A stretch of DNA of 64,000 nt, taken from assembly GCF_051859025.1 (NCBI RefSeq), contig NZ_JBHYGL010000015.1, positions 1 to 64,000 of the forward strand. Reading direction: 5' to 3'. Below are positions 52,552 to 61,384 of this stretch, piece after piece. Origin of the DNA: Falsiroseomonas sp051859025 (GTDB lineage: Bacteria; Pseudomonadota; Alphaproteobacteria; Acetobacterales; Acetobacteraceae). The number at the start of each line of letters is the position of its first letter. Position 1 is the stretch's first letter. The notes beneath the pieces are model-generated. The model searched no databases, was not told the origin of the DNA, and saw nothing but the letters and a program-made list of their open reading frames with translations. The position numbers and the translations under genes were made by a program.

Positions 52552-53174
52552 GCTAAACCCGATGGAGGGCCCAGGGCCCGCGCCGCCGGCCCGCCGCCTT
52601 CCGCGATCAGCGCCGCCACCATCCGCGCATAATCCTCCCGGCTCAGCGGCCCCTGTTCCCGGTGCCAGAGGTGGTGCCAGTTCAGCATGGCGAAGAAGCT
52701 CATGGTCAGCGGCTTCAGCAGCCGCCGGTCCTCCGCCAGGCCCGGATGCAGGTCCGCCACCATCGCCGCGGCCTCCGCCACCAGGGCGCGTTCCAGGGAC
52801 CGCAGCGCCTCCTGCTGCGGGGGGGCCAGCAGGGTCAGGCAGGTGATCTGCACGCGATGCACCGCATCCGCGTCGCGATAGGCATCGAGCAGCAGGAAGG
52901 CCAGCGTCTCCAGCCGCGCGCGCGGCGTGCCCGTGGTGGCGGCCGCGCCGCGCGCGATCTCCACGAGTTGCTGCAGGTGCTGCGCCAGCACGTCGAACAG
53001 CAGCGCCGCCTTGTCCGGCCAGTAGTGGTAGACCAGGGTCTTGGAGACGTTGCCCGCCTTGGCCAGCATCGCCAGCGAGGCACGGTCATAGCCATGCGCG
53101 GCGAAAAGCTCCGCCGCCTGCTTCAGGATCGCCTGGCGCTTCTCCTCATGATCCGCGGCCCTCGGTCGTGCCAT
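52548..53174 (-). CDS. TetR-family regulator, probable phenylacetate-type repressor
   Basis: A 208-residue TetR protein. The N-terminal helix-turn-helix (residues ~30-52: SLAMLAKAGNVSKTLVYHYWPDK) is followed by an all-helical ligand domain. It starts 1 base after the PaaK stop, with GGAGG 10 bases before the ATG. Its place at the end of the PaaG-PaaI-PaaK operon, and a dyad in that operon's promoter, suggest that it represses the cluster and responds to an aryl-CoA ester, as PaaR-type TetR proteins do. Confidence 0.75.
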   Translation of the reverse strand: MARPRAADHEEKRQAILKQAAELFAAHGYDRASLAMLAKAGNVSKTLVYHYWPDKAALLFDVLAQHLQQLVEIARGAAATTGTPRARLETLAFLLLDAYRDADAVHRVQITCLTLLAPPQQEALRSLERALVAEAAAMVADLHPGLAEDRRLLKPLTMSFFAMLNWHHLWHREQGPLSREDYARMVAALIAEGGGPAARALGPPSGLA

Positions 53175-53175
53175 C

Positions 53176-54471
53176 TCAGCGCGGCCTCCGGTCGAGCACG
53201 CGCTTCGCCTTGCCCAGGCTGCGCTCGATCGCGCCGGCATCACGGACATCGATGGCGGCGGTGACGCCGATGATGGCCTTGACGTAGTGCGCCAGCGTCT
53301 TCGCCGCGCGGTCGCGTTCATCGGGCGTCGTGCCGGGTTCGGCCTCCACCGCGATGGTCATGGCATCCAGCGGCCCCTCGCGCGTCAGGATAAGCTGGTA
53401 ATGCGGCGCCAGGTCGGGCACGCGGAGGATCTGTTCCTCCACCTGGGACGGGAACAGGTTCACCCCGCGCAGGATGATCATGTCGTCGCTGCGGCCGGTG
53501 ATCTTCTGCATCCGCCGGAAGGCGGGCCGCGCCGTGCCGGGCATCAGGCGGGTCAGGTCGCGCGTGCGGTAGCGGATGATGGGCATGGCCTGCTTGGTCA
53601 GGCTGGTGAAGACGAGCTCCCCCGGCTCCCCATCCGGCACCGGGTCGCCGGTGTTCGGGTCCACGACCTCCGGGAAAAAGTGATCCTCCCAGATATGCGG
53701 GCCGTCCTTCGTCTCCACGCATTCATTGGCAACGCCGGGGCCGATCACTTCCGACAGCCCGTAGATGTCCACGGCCTGGATGCCGAAGGCATCCTCGATC
53801 TGCGCGCGCATCGCCTCCGTCCAGGGCTCCGCGCCGAAGATGCCGATCTTGAGCGACGTGCCGCGGGGGTCCTTCCCCTGCCGCCGGAACTCATCCAGCA
53901 GCGCCAGCATGTAGGAGGGCGTGACCATGATGATGTCGGGCGCAAAATCCTCGATGAGTTGCACCTGGCGTTCCGTCATGCCGCCGGACATGGGCACGAC
54001 GGCGCAGCCCAGCGCCTCCGCCCCGTAATGCGCGCCGAGCCCGCCGGTGAACAAGCCGTAGCCATAGGCGATATGCACCATCATGCCCGGCCGCCCGCCG
54101 CTGGCGCGGATGGACCGCGCCATCACCTGCGCCCACATGGCGATATCGTCGGCGGTGTAGCCGACGACGGTCGGCTTGCCCGTGGTGCCGGAGGAGGCGT
54201 GGATGCGTGCGAGTTTGTCGCGCGGCACGGCGAACAGGCCGAAGGGGTAGTTCTCCCGGAGATCCGCCTTCGTCGTGAAGGGGAAGCGCCGCAGATCCTC
54301 CAGGGCATGGAGGTCGTCCGGCGTCACGCCCGCCGCGTCGAAGGCCCGGCGGTAATGCGGCACCTTGTCGTAGACGAGCCGGAGCGTCGCGCGCAGCCGA
54401 TCCAGCTGCAGCGCGCGCAACTCGCCGATCGACAGACGCTCGCCCTCATCCAGCAGGTCATCCGTTGCCAT
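53176..54471 (-). CDS. paaK: phenylacetate-CoA ligase
   Basis: A 431-residue adenylate-forming enzyme of the PaaK group. The ATP motif SSGTTGKPTVVGYT is near residue 96, YGLSEVIGPGVA and a GRSDDMIILRGVNLFPSQVEE C-terminal domain follow. It converts phenylacetate to phenylacetyl-CoA in the cytoplasm. GGAGG is 9 bases before the ATG, and the start overlaps the end of paaI. Confidence 0.9.
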   Translation of the reverse strand: MATDDLLDEGERLSIGELRALQLDRLRATLRLVYDKVPHYRRAFDAAGVTPDDLHALEDLRRFPFTTKADLRENYPFGLFAVPRDKLARIHASSGTTGKPTVVGYTADDIAMWAQVMARSIRASGGRPGMMVHIAYGYGLFTGGLGAHYGAEALGCAVVPMSGGMTERQVQLIEDFAPDIIMVTPSYMLALLDEFRRQGKDPRGTSLKIGIFGAEPWTEAMRAQIEDAFGIQAVDIYGLSEVIGPGVANECVETKDGPHIWEDHFFPEVVDPNTGDPVPDGEPGELVFTSLTKQAMPIIRYRTRDLTRLMPGTARPAFRRMQKITGRSDDMIILRGVNLFPSQVEEQILRVPDLAPHYQLILTREGPLDAMTIAVEAEPGTTPDERDRAAKTLAHYVKAIIGVTAAIDVRDAGAIERSLGKAKRVLDRRPR

Positions 54472-54901
54472 CGGTCGTTTCCTCCACAAGCTGGCCGTCG
54501 ATGATCCGGGAGAGGCCGCGGAAGACGGCGATGGCGCGCCCCTGCTGGTCCGTCACCGTGACGTCGGAAATCCCGCTGCGCCCCGCGGTCTGGGTCTGCA
54601 CGGCATGCGCCGTCAGCACATCATCCAGCTTCGCGGGGCGGAGATAGGTGATGGTGTTGGACTGCGCGACGGCGCGGCGGTTGAAGCTGTTGCAGGCGAA
54701 GGCGAAGGCGCTGTCGGCCAGCGTGAAGATGAAGCCGCCATGCGCGATGCCATGCCCGTTCACCATGCGAGGCTCGATCCGCATGGTCAGCACGGCCTCC
54801 CCCGGCGCCACGCGCGCGATCGCCATGCCGAGCCCGGCCGAGGCCTGGTCCTCCGCCCACATCGCGCGGGCGCAGGCTTCCGCGATGGCCTGCGGCGTCA
54901 T
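54458..54901 (-). CDS. paaI: hydroxyphenylacetyl-CoA thioesterase PaaI
   Basis: A 147-residue hot-dog-fold thioesterase. MVNGHGIAHGGFIFTLADSAFAFACNS is the PaaI signature region, read in parts, with the catalytic Asp in LADSAFA. PaaI rescues CoA from dead-end ring-hydroxylated esters. The ATG overlaps the stop of paaG as ATGA, and the 3' end overlaps paaK by 14 bases. Confidence 0.9.
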   Translation of the reverse strand: MTPQAIAEACARAMWAEDQASAGLGMAIARVAPGEAVLTMRIEPRMVNGHGIAHGGFIFTLADSAFAFACNSFNRRAVAQSNTITYLRPAKLDDVLTAHAVQTQTAGRSGISDVTVTDQQGRAIAVFRGLSRIIDGQLVEETTDGNG

Positions 54902-55695
54902 TCCGGCGCGCCCGTGAAGCGCGCGGGGCGCTTCTGTTGGAAGGCCGCGACACCTTCCGCGTAATCCGTACTGCGGCCGAGGTCCCGCTGCACCTCGGCC
55001 TCCAGCGCCAGCTGCTGTGCCAGGCTGTTGCCCTCCGCCGCATCCAGCACGCGCTTCGTCGCCGCCAGCGCCTCCGCCGGCAGGCGCGCCAGCCTGGCAC
55101 AAAGGGCTTCCGCTTCCGCCATCAGCGATGCCGCCGGCACCGCGCGATAGACCAGGCCCATGGAAGCGGCTTCCGCGCCGCTGATCGTGTCGCCCAGCAT
55201 CGCCAAGGCCCGCGCCCGCGCGGGGCCGATGAGGCGCGGCAGCATCCAGGTCGCACCGCTATCCGGAATCAGGCCGATACGAATGAAGGCCTGGGAGAAT
55301 TTCGCATCCTCCGCCGCCAGCGTGATGTCGCAGGCCAGCGCGACGGAAGCCCCCGCCCCCGCGGCGACGCCCTGCACCGCGCAGACCACCGGCTTCGGCA
55401 GCCCGCGCAGCGCCGCCACCAGCGCGTTCCACCCGCGATCCAGCACCGCGCCCAGATCGACATCCCGCTCCGTCAGCCCCGGCTCCGCCAGATCCTGCCC
55501 CGCGCAGAAGCCCCGCCCCGCGCCGGCCAGCAGCACCGCGCGGCAGGCGGGGTCCTCGCCCGCCTCCGCCAGCGCCTGGCGCAGCGCCGCATGCAGCCCC
55601 GCATCGAAGGCGTTCAGCCGCTGCGGGCGATTAAGCGTGAGCACGCGATACCCGTCCCGCTGCTCCACCAGCAGCACCGGCGCCGTTTCCGTCAT
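54898..55695 (-). CDS. paaG: PaaG-like enoyl-CoA hydratase/isomerase
   Basis: A 265-residue crotonase-family protein. The first oxyanion segment is GRGFCAGQDLAE, the second is GVAAGAGASVALACD, and FSQAFIRIGLIPDSGATW carries the acidic residue region. PaaG isomerises the ring epoxide of phenylacetyl-CoA to the oxepin form. It is the promoter-proximal gene of the leftward operon. Other crotonase roles cannot be excluded, but the PaaI and PaaK neighbours support this one. Confidence 0.85.
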   Translation of the reverse strand: MTETAPVLLVEQRDGYRVLTLNRPQRLNAFDAGLHAALRQALAEAGEDPACRAVLLAGAGRGFCAGQDLAEPGLTERDVDLGAVLDRGWNALVAALRGLPKPVVCAVQGVAAGAGASVALACDITLAAEDAKFSQAFIRIGLIPDSGATWMLPRLIGPARARALAMLGDTISGAEAASMGLVYRAVPAASLMAEAEALCARLARLPAEALAATKRVLDAAEGNSLAQQLALEAEVQRDLGRSTDYAEGVAAFQQKRPARFTGAPE

Positions 55696-55766
55696 GCGAA
55701 GCCCTCCCTCGATTCTGCTTGACGCAGAGGCAGCAATAGGTTTATTTACCTACCGCACCCTTTCTA

Positions 55767-55794
55767 TTGACTGAACGCGCGGTCAGCTTATTCT
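55767..55794 (+). promoter_or_regulatory. promoter with overlapping operator-like dyad for paaN
   Basis: TTGACT (55767-55772) and TATTCT (55789-55794) are spaced by 16 bases. CTGAACGCGCGGTCAG (55771-55786) fills the spacer as a near-perfect dyad (one mismatched pair). A repressor bound there would block the promoter. The nearby TetR gene is the obvious candidate. Confidence 0.5.
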
Positions 55795-55827
55795 CGCCCG
55801 AAATACCAAGTCAAACAGGGAGGCTCC

Positions 55828-57465
55828 ATGGCCGAGTTCCGGCACCAGGACCTGCTGGACCAGGCGGTCGCCGCGGCACGCTCGCGCGCACATTTCTCGG
55901 CCTATCCGGAAGCGCCCTCGGGCAAGATCTATGGCGAGACCGCCAAATCCGACGCCGAAGCCGCCTTCGCCGCCCTGCTCGGCAAGCCCTTCGAGCGCGG
56001 GGATGCGCTGGTCGGCGATGAACGATCCCCCTTCGGCCTCACGCTCGGCATCACCTATCCCGCGCTCCCCCCCACCACCCTGGTCGCCCGTGCCGAGGCC
56101 GCTGCGCCCGCCTGGGCAAACGCCGATCCCGCCACCCGCGCCGGCGTGCTGCTGGAAATCCTGCACCGGCTGAATCGCGACAGCTTCCTGATGGCCAATG
56201 CGGTGATGCACACCACCGGCCAGGCCTTCGTCATGGCCTTCCAGGCTGGCGGCCCCCACGCCCAGGACCGCGGCCTGGAAGCCGTGGCCTATGCCATGGA
56301 GGAGCTTTCCCGCGTTCCCACCGCCGCGTCCTGGCACAAGCCGGCGGGGCGCGACGTGCTGCGGATGGACAAGCGTTTTCGCGCCGTGCCGCGCGGCATC
56401 GGCCTGGTCATCGGCTGCGCCACCTTCCCGACCTGGAACGGCTATCCCGGCCTCTTTGCCAGCCTCGCCACCGGCAATGCCGCCATCGTCAAGCCGCACC
56501 CCGCCGCCATCCTGCCCCTCGCCCTGACGGTCCGCACCGCCCGCGCCGTGCTGGCCGAGGCCGGCTTCGCGCCGGATGTGGTGCAACTCGCCCCCGATAC
56601 GCACGAGGCGCCGATCGCGGAGCAGCTGGCGACCCACCCCGCCATCGGCATCGTCGATTTCACCGGCGGCCCCGCCTTCGGCGCGCGGCTCCGCAGCCTC
56701 ATCGCCGGGCGCAAGGCGCTGCACACGGAGGAAGCGGGCATCAACCCCGTGGTGCTGCACTCCACCGCGGATTTCGCCGGCCTCTGCCGCAACCTCGCCT
56801 TCTCCCTCGCCCTCTACAGCGGCCAGATGTGCACCGCCCCCCAGAACATTTTTGTCAGTGCCACCGGCATGGACACCGACCAGGGCCGCAAGAGCTTCGA
56901 CGAGGTCGCCACCGCCATCGTCGCCGCGCTGGACGATCTGCTTGCAGACCCCGCCCGCGCCGCCGGCGTGCTCGGCGCCATCCAGAATCCCGCGACGCTG
57001 ACGCGCATCGCCGCCGCGCGCCGCCTCGGCCGCGTGCTGCGGGACAGCGCGCCCCTGCCAGGCGAGGCCCGCACCGCCACGCCGCTGGTGGTGGAGGTCC
57101 TGGCCGATGCCGAGGAAGCCTGGGGCGAGGAACGCTTCGGCCCCATCGCCTTCCTGATCCGCTGCCCCGATCCTGAATCCGCCCTCCGCCTGGCCGCCGA
57201 TTCCACCAGGGCGCGCGGCGCCATCACCGCCCTTGTCCACAGCACGGACGACGCCTTCCTCGCCCGCGCAGAGGCCGCCTTCGCGCGTGCCGGCGTGGCG
57301 CTGTCGGAAAACCTGACCGGCGGCGTCTTCGTCAACCAATCCGCCGCCTTCAGCGACTACCACGTCTCCGGCGCCAACCCTGCCGGCACCTCCTGCCTCA
57401 CCGACGCCGCCTTCGTCGCCAACCGCTTCCACATCGCGATGGTGCGACGCCCTTCTGCCGCCTGA
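55828..57465 (+). CDS. paaN: phenylacetic acid degradation protein PaaN
   Basis: A 545-residue aldehyde-dehydrogenase-fold protein of the PaaN type. The catalytic Cys335 is in LYSGQMCTAPQN, and the cofactor region GCATFPTWNGYP and TEEAGINPVV are visible. There is no C-terminal MaoC hydratase domain as in PaaZ. It is thought to oxidise a semialdehyde formed after ring opening. GGGAGG precedes the ATG. It is divergent from paaG and followed by an ABC importer. Confidence 0.85.
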   Translation: MAEFRHQDLLDQAVAAARSRAHFSAYPEAPSGKIYGETAKSDAEAAFAALLGKPFERGDALVGDERSPFGLTLGITYPALPPTTLVARAEAAAPAWANADPATRAGVLLEILHRLNRDSFLMANAVMHTTGQAFVMAFQAGGPHAQDRGLEAVAYAMEELSRVPTAASWHKPAGRDVLRMDKRFRAVPRGIGLVIGCATFPTWNGYPGLFASLATGNAAIVKPHPAAILPLALTVRTARAVLAEAGFAPDVVQLAPDTHEAPIAEQLATHPAIGIVDFTGGPAFGARLRSLIAGRKALHTEEAGINPVVLHSTADFAGLCRNLAFSLALYSGQMCTAPQNIFVSATGMDTDQGRKSFDEVATAIVAALDDLLADPARAAGVLGAIQNPATLTRIAAARRLGRVLRDSAPLPGEARTATPLVVEVLADAEEAWGEERFGPIAFLIRCPDPESALRLAADSTRARGAITALVHSTDDAFLARAEAAFARAGVALSENLTGGVFVNQSAAFSDYHVSGANPAGTSCLTDAAFVANRFHIAMVRRPSAA

Positions 57466-57495
57466 ACGAACAACAACGTCCAAGGGAGTGCACGC

Positions 57496-58662
57496 ATGTC
57501 ACTGGGAATGTTCCTGCGCCGGGGGGTGATCGCCGCCGGCGCCCTCATGCTCGCCACGCCGGTCCTGGCGCAACGCGCGCCGGAGCCGATCCGCATCGGC
57601 GCGGTGTTGTCCGTCACCGGCCCCGCCAGCTTCCTGGGCGATCCGGAGGACAAGACGCTCCGCCTCTACGTCAACCGCATCAACCAGGCCGGCGGCGTCA
57701 ATGGCCGACCCTTGCAGTTGATCATCTATGACGATGCCGGCGACGCCAACCGCGCCCGCACCTTCGCGACCCGCCTGGTGGAGGATGACCGCGTCATCGC
57801 CATGGTCGGCGGCACCACCACCGGCACGACGCTCGCCATGCGCCCGGTCTTCGAGGATGCGCGCATCCCCTTCATCTCCCTCGCCGGCGGCATCGAGATC
57901 ATCGATCCCGTCCAGCCCTTCACCTTCAAGACCCCCCACACCGACCGCATGGCCTGCGAGAAGATCTTTGCCGATATCCGCGCGCGCGGCCTGACGCGCG
58001 TCGGCATGATTTCCGGCACGGACGGCTTCGGGCAGTCCATGCGCGGGCAATGCGTGCGCGTCGCCGGTGCCGCTGGGATCACCATCGTGGCGGAGGAAAG
58101 CTACGGCCCCCGCGACAGCGACATGACGCCGCAGCTGACGCGGCTCCGCAACGCGGCGGGGATCGAGGCCGTGGTGAACCCCGGCTTCGGCCAGGGCCCC
58201 GCCATCGTGACGCGCGGCTACCACCAGCTCGGCATCCGCCTGCCCCTCTATCAGTCCCACGGCGTCGCCAGCCGGGAATTCATCAACCTGGCCACCCCCG
58301 CCGCGGCCGAGGGCGTTCGCCTGCCCGCCGCCGCGCTGCTCATCGCCGAACAGCTTCCCGCCAATGATCCGCAGCGCCAGGTGGTGCTGGACTACAAGGC
58401 GGCCTTCGAGCGGGAGTTCAACCAGCCCGTCTCCACCTTCGGCGGCCATGCCTATGACGGCCTGATGATCCTGGTGGAGGCGATGCGTCGCGCCAATTCC
58501 ACGGACGGCACCAGGCTGCGCGACGCCATCCGCGCCACGCGCGGCTTCGTCGGCACCGGCGGCATCGTGAACATGAGCGCGACGGACCATATGGGCCTCG
58601 ACCTCTCCGCCTTCCGCATGGTGGAGATCAGGAACGGCGACTGGGCGCTTCTCGGGAACTGA
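57496..58662 (+). CDS. branched-chain-type ABC substrate-binding protein
   Basis: A 388-residue Peripla_BP_6 protein. The signal peptide ends near PVLAQ (residue ~26), and PIRIGAVLSVTGPASFLGDPE starts the mature body. It is followed by livHMGF, so it is the receptor of a complete importer. The link to paaN suggests an aryl acid such as phenylacetate as ligand. Four stem-loops lie just downstream of its stop. Confidence 0.85.
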   Translation: MSLGMFLRRGVIAAGALMLATPVLAQRAPEPIRIGAVLSVTGPASFLGDPEDKTLRLYVNRINQAGGVNGRPLQLIIYDDAGDANRARTFATRLVEDDRVIAMVGGTTTGTTLAMRPVFEDARIPFISLAGGIEIIDPVQPFTFKTPHTDRMACEKIFADIRARGLTRVGMISGTDGFGQSMRGQCVRVAGAAGITIVAEESYGPRDSDMTPQLTRLRNAAGIEAVVNPGFGQGPAIVTRGYHQLGIRLPLYQSHGVASREFINLATPAAAEGVRLPAAALLIAEQLPANDPQRQVVLDYKAAFEREFNQPVSTFGGHAYDGLMILVEAMRRANSTDGTRLRDAIRATRGFVGTGGIVNMSATDHMGLDLSAFRMVEIRNGDWALLGN

Positions 58663-58683
58663 TCATGCCCTCAGACGCCGGGC

Positions 58684-58763
58684 GGCCCCTCCGGGGCCTT
58701 GGCTTCGCCGCATAGGCGGCGGGCCGCATTCGCGGCCTCGGCATGCGGATAGTGCCGCATGCC
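58684..58763 (+). repeat. four consecutive stem-loops between binding protein and permease
   Basis: Four perfect stems follow in series: GGCCCC/GGGGCC (58684-58698), GCCGC/GCGGC (58707-58720), GGCCGC/GCGGCC (58722-58737) and GGCATGCGG/CCGCATGCC (58740-58763). They lie within one operon, between the binding protein and LivH. Such elements can protect the upstream message and reduce reading into the permease. Confidence 0.55.
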
Positions 58764-58788
58764 GCCTTCAACGACCGAGGGAGACGAG

Positions 58789-59661
58789 ATGCCAGAACTG
58801 CTGCAATTCCTCGTCTCCGGCCTCACCATCGGCGCGGTCTATGCGCTGGTGGCGCTGGGCTTCACGCTGATCCACAACGCCTCCGATGTCGTGAACTTCG
58901 CGCAGGGCGAATTCGTGATGCTGGGCGGCATGGTGACGGTCTTCGCCACCGCCGCCGGCATCCCCCTGCCGCTCGCAGCCCTGCTCGCCATCGCGGTCGC
59001 GGTGCTGGTCGGCCTCGCGCTGCACCGCCTGGCGATCGAGCCCGCGCGCGGTGCCTCCGCCGTCACCCTCATCATCATCACGATAGGCGCCAGCATCTTC
59101 CTTCGCGGCGTCGCGCAGATCGTCTTCGACAAGCGTTTCCATCAGTTGCCCGGCTTCTCCGGCAATGACCCCATCATGGTGCTGGGCGCCGCCATCCTGC
59201 CGCAGAGCTTCTGGGTCCTGGGCGGTGCGCTGCTCGTCTTCTGCGGGCTGTTCCTGTTCCTGGAACGCACGCTGTTGGGCAAGGCGGTGCTGGCGACGGC
59301 GGCGAACCGGCTGGCGGCGCGGCTGGTCGGTGTCGATACCAGCTTCGTCCTGGCGCTCTCCTTCGGGCTGTCGGCGGCGATCGGCGCCCTGGCGGGCATC
59401 CTCATCACCCCCATCACGCTCACCTCCTTCGATGTCGGCACGCTGCTGGCGCTGAAGGGTTTTGCCGCCGCCATGCTGGGCGGCATGGGCAGCCCGCTCG
59501 GCGCCGTCGTCGGCGGCCTGGTGCTGGGGCTGCTGGAGGCCTTCGGCGCGGGCTACGTCTCCTCCGCCTACAAGGACGCCATCGCCTTCCTGGTGATCCT
59601 CGCGGTGCTGTTCGCCATGCCGCAGGGCCTGTTCGGGCATCGCAGCGTGGAGCGCGTGTGA
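58789..59661 (+). CDS. livH: branched-chain-type ABC permease, LivH
   Basis: A 290-residue permease with about eight helices. GLTIGAVYALVALGFTLIHNAS is the LivH start region, read in parts, and FAQGEFVMLGG follows. AAMLGGMGSPLGAVVGG near residue 233 is the conserved late motif. GAGGGAGA lies upstream of the ATG. The stop shares a base with the LivM start. Confidence 0.85.
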   Translation: MPELLQFLVSGLTIGAVYALVALGFTLIHNASDVVNFAQGEFVMLGGMVTVFATAAGIPLPLAALLAIAVAVLVGLALHRLAIEPARGASAVTLIIITIGASIFLRGVAQIVFDKRFHQLPGFSGNDPIMVLGAAILPQSFWVLGGALLVFCGLFLFLERTLLGKAVLATAANRLAARLVGVDTSFVLALSFGLSAAIGALAGILITPITLTSFDVGTLLALKGFAAAMLGGMGSPLGAVVGGLVLGLLEAFGAGYVSSAYKDAIAFLVILAVLFAMPQGLFGHRSVERV

Positions 59662-60593
59662 TGAACAGCCGGTGGGCGACGCTGCTGATCCTGGCCGCGG
59701 TCATCGCGGTGATCCCCTGGTTCTTCCCCTCCGGCTACTACTTCCGCGTGGCCGCCCTGGTCTGGGTCACGGCGCTGGGCGCGGTGGGGTTGCAGGTGCT
59801 GATGGGCCAGGCGGGGCAGGTCAGCCTCGGCCATGCCGGCTTCGTCGGCATCGGGGCCTATGCCATGGCGCTGGGGCCGAAATACCTGGGCCTGCCCGTG
59901 CTGGCCTGCCTGCCGCTGGGCGCCGTGCTGGCGGGGGTGATCGCCTTCGTCGTCGGCAGGCCGATCCTGCGGCTGAAGGGCCATTACCTCGCGGTCGCGA
60001 CGCTCGGCTTCGGCATCCTCGTCGCCCTGGTCCTGGTCAGCGAGATCGCCATCACCGGCGGCCCCGATGGCATCCGCATCCCCCGCCCGGAGATTTTCGG
60101 CTGGCGCCCCCGCGGTGGCGAGGCCTGGTACTGGATCAACGGGGCCGCGCTGCTCATCGGCGTCTGGCTGGCGCTGAACATCCAGGACAGCCCCGCCGGC
60201 CGCGCGCTGGCCGCGCTGCATGACAGCGAAGTGGCCGCGCGGACCATCGGCATCGACGTCGCCCGCCACAAGCTGCGCGCCTTCGTCATCGCGGCCGTCT
60301 ATGGCGCGGTGGCGGGCGGGCTGATGGCGATGATGAACGGCTTCGTCACCCCCGATGCCGCGGGTTTTCTGCAATCCGTCGAATACGTGACGATGGTGGT
60401 GATCGGCGGCCTCGCCTCCGTCCCCGGCGCCGTCGTGGGCGCGGCGCTGCTCGTGCTGCTGCCGCAGGCGCTGACCATGTTCCATGAGTATGAACACGCC
60501 GTGCTCGGCCTGCTCATCATGCTGTTCATGATTTTTCTCAGGGTCGGCATCGTGCCTGGCATTTCCTCGATCCTGCGGCGGCGCGCGACATGA
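59661..60593 (+). CDS. livM: branched-chain-type ABC permease, LivM
   Basis: A 310-residue permease. LMGQAGQVSLGHAGFVGIGAY near residue 50 is the LivM hallmark, and ALHDSEVAARTIGIDV is the ATPase-docking loop. ATG is preferred over the GTG three bases upstream; both overlap the livH stop. It ends with a hydrophobic segment and an Arg-rich tail that overlaps livG by four bases. Confidence 0.85.
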   Translation: MNSRWATLLILAAVIAVIPWFFPSGYYFRVAALVWVTALGAVGLQVLMGQAGQVSLGHAGFVGIGAYAMALGPKYLGLPVLACLPLGAVLAGVIAFVVGRPILRLKGHYLAVATLGFGILVALVLVSEIAITGGPDGIRIPRPEIFGWRPRGGEAWYWINGAALLIGVWLALNIQDSPAGRALAALHDSEVAARTIGIDVARHKLRAFVIAAVYGAVAGGLMAMMNGFVTPDAAGFLQSVEYVTMVVIGGLASVPGAVVGAALLVLLPQALTMFHEYEHAVLGLLIMLFMIFLRVGIVPGISSILRRRAT

Positions 60594-61384
60594 TGCGCGG
60601 CGAGGTCATGCTCACCGCCGAAAACATCGGCATCGGCTTCGGGGGCCTGCGCGCTTTGGACGGCGTCGGCTTCGAAGCCCGTGCCGGCGAAATCCTGGCC
60701 ATCATCGGCCCCAACGGCGCGGGCAAGACCACGCTGTTCAATATCGTCTCCGGCCTCTATCGCGCCGATGCCGGGCGCGTCGTGCTGGCGGGGCAGGATG
60801 TGACGCAGGCGCCGCCGCACCGCCTGGCCGCCCTCGGCCTGTCCCGCACCTTCCAGAACCTCCAGGTGTTCTTCCGCATGACGGCGCTGGAGAACGTCAT
60901 GGCAGGCCGCCATCTGCGGGAGCGTTCGTCCCTGCTGGCCGACCTGCTCCGCCTGCCCGCCGCCCGCCGTGCCAACCGGCAGTCGCGCGACGCCGCCCTG
61001 GCGCTGCTGGCGGAAGTGGGCCTCGCGGACCGTGCCGACCAGCCCGCGGGGTCGCTGCCCTATGGCGCGCTCAAGCGGCTGGAGATCGCGCGCGCACTCG
61101 CCACCGATCCGCGCGTGCTGCTGCTGGATGAACCCGCCGCCGGCTGCAACCCGGTGGAGACGGAGGAGATCGACCACCTCATTGCCGCCGTCGCCGCCCG
61201 CGGCGTCGCCGTGGTGCTGATCGAGCACGACATGAAGCTGGTCATGCGCATCAGCCGCCAGGTGGTGGTGCTGAACCAGGGAAGGCCGCTGGCCGCCGGG
61301 ACGCCGGAGGAGGTTCGCACCAACCCCGATGTCATCGCCGCCTATCTCGGCCTGCATGGCGCGAGGGAGGCCGCCCTTGCTTGA
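60590..61384 (+). CDS. livG: branched-chain-type ABC ATP-binding protein, LivG
   Basis: A 264-residue ATPase with Walker A GPNGAGKT, SRTFQNLQVFFRMTALENVM, a LPYG-type signature (SLPYGALKRLEI), Walker B LLLLDEP and AAGCNP, where Asn-Pro replaces the usual Leu-Asp. Coupled by ATGA to livM. Confidence 0.85.
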   Translation: MMRGEVMLTAENIGIGFGGLRALDGVGFEARAGEILAIIGPNGAGKTTLFNIVSGLYRADAGRVVLAGQDVTQAPPHRLAALGLSRTFQNLQVFFRMTALENVMAGRHLRERSSLLADLLRLPAARRANRQSRDAALALLAEVGLADRADQPAGSLPYGALKRLEIARALATDPRVLLLDEPAAGCNPVETEEIDHLIAAVAARGVAVVLIEHDMKLVMRISRQVVVLNQGRPLAAGTPEEVRTNPDVIAAYLGLHGAREAALA

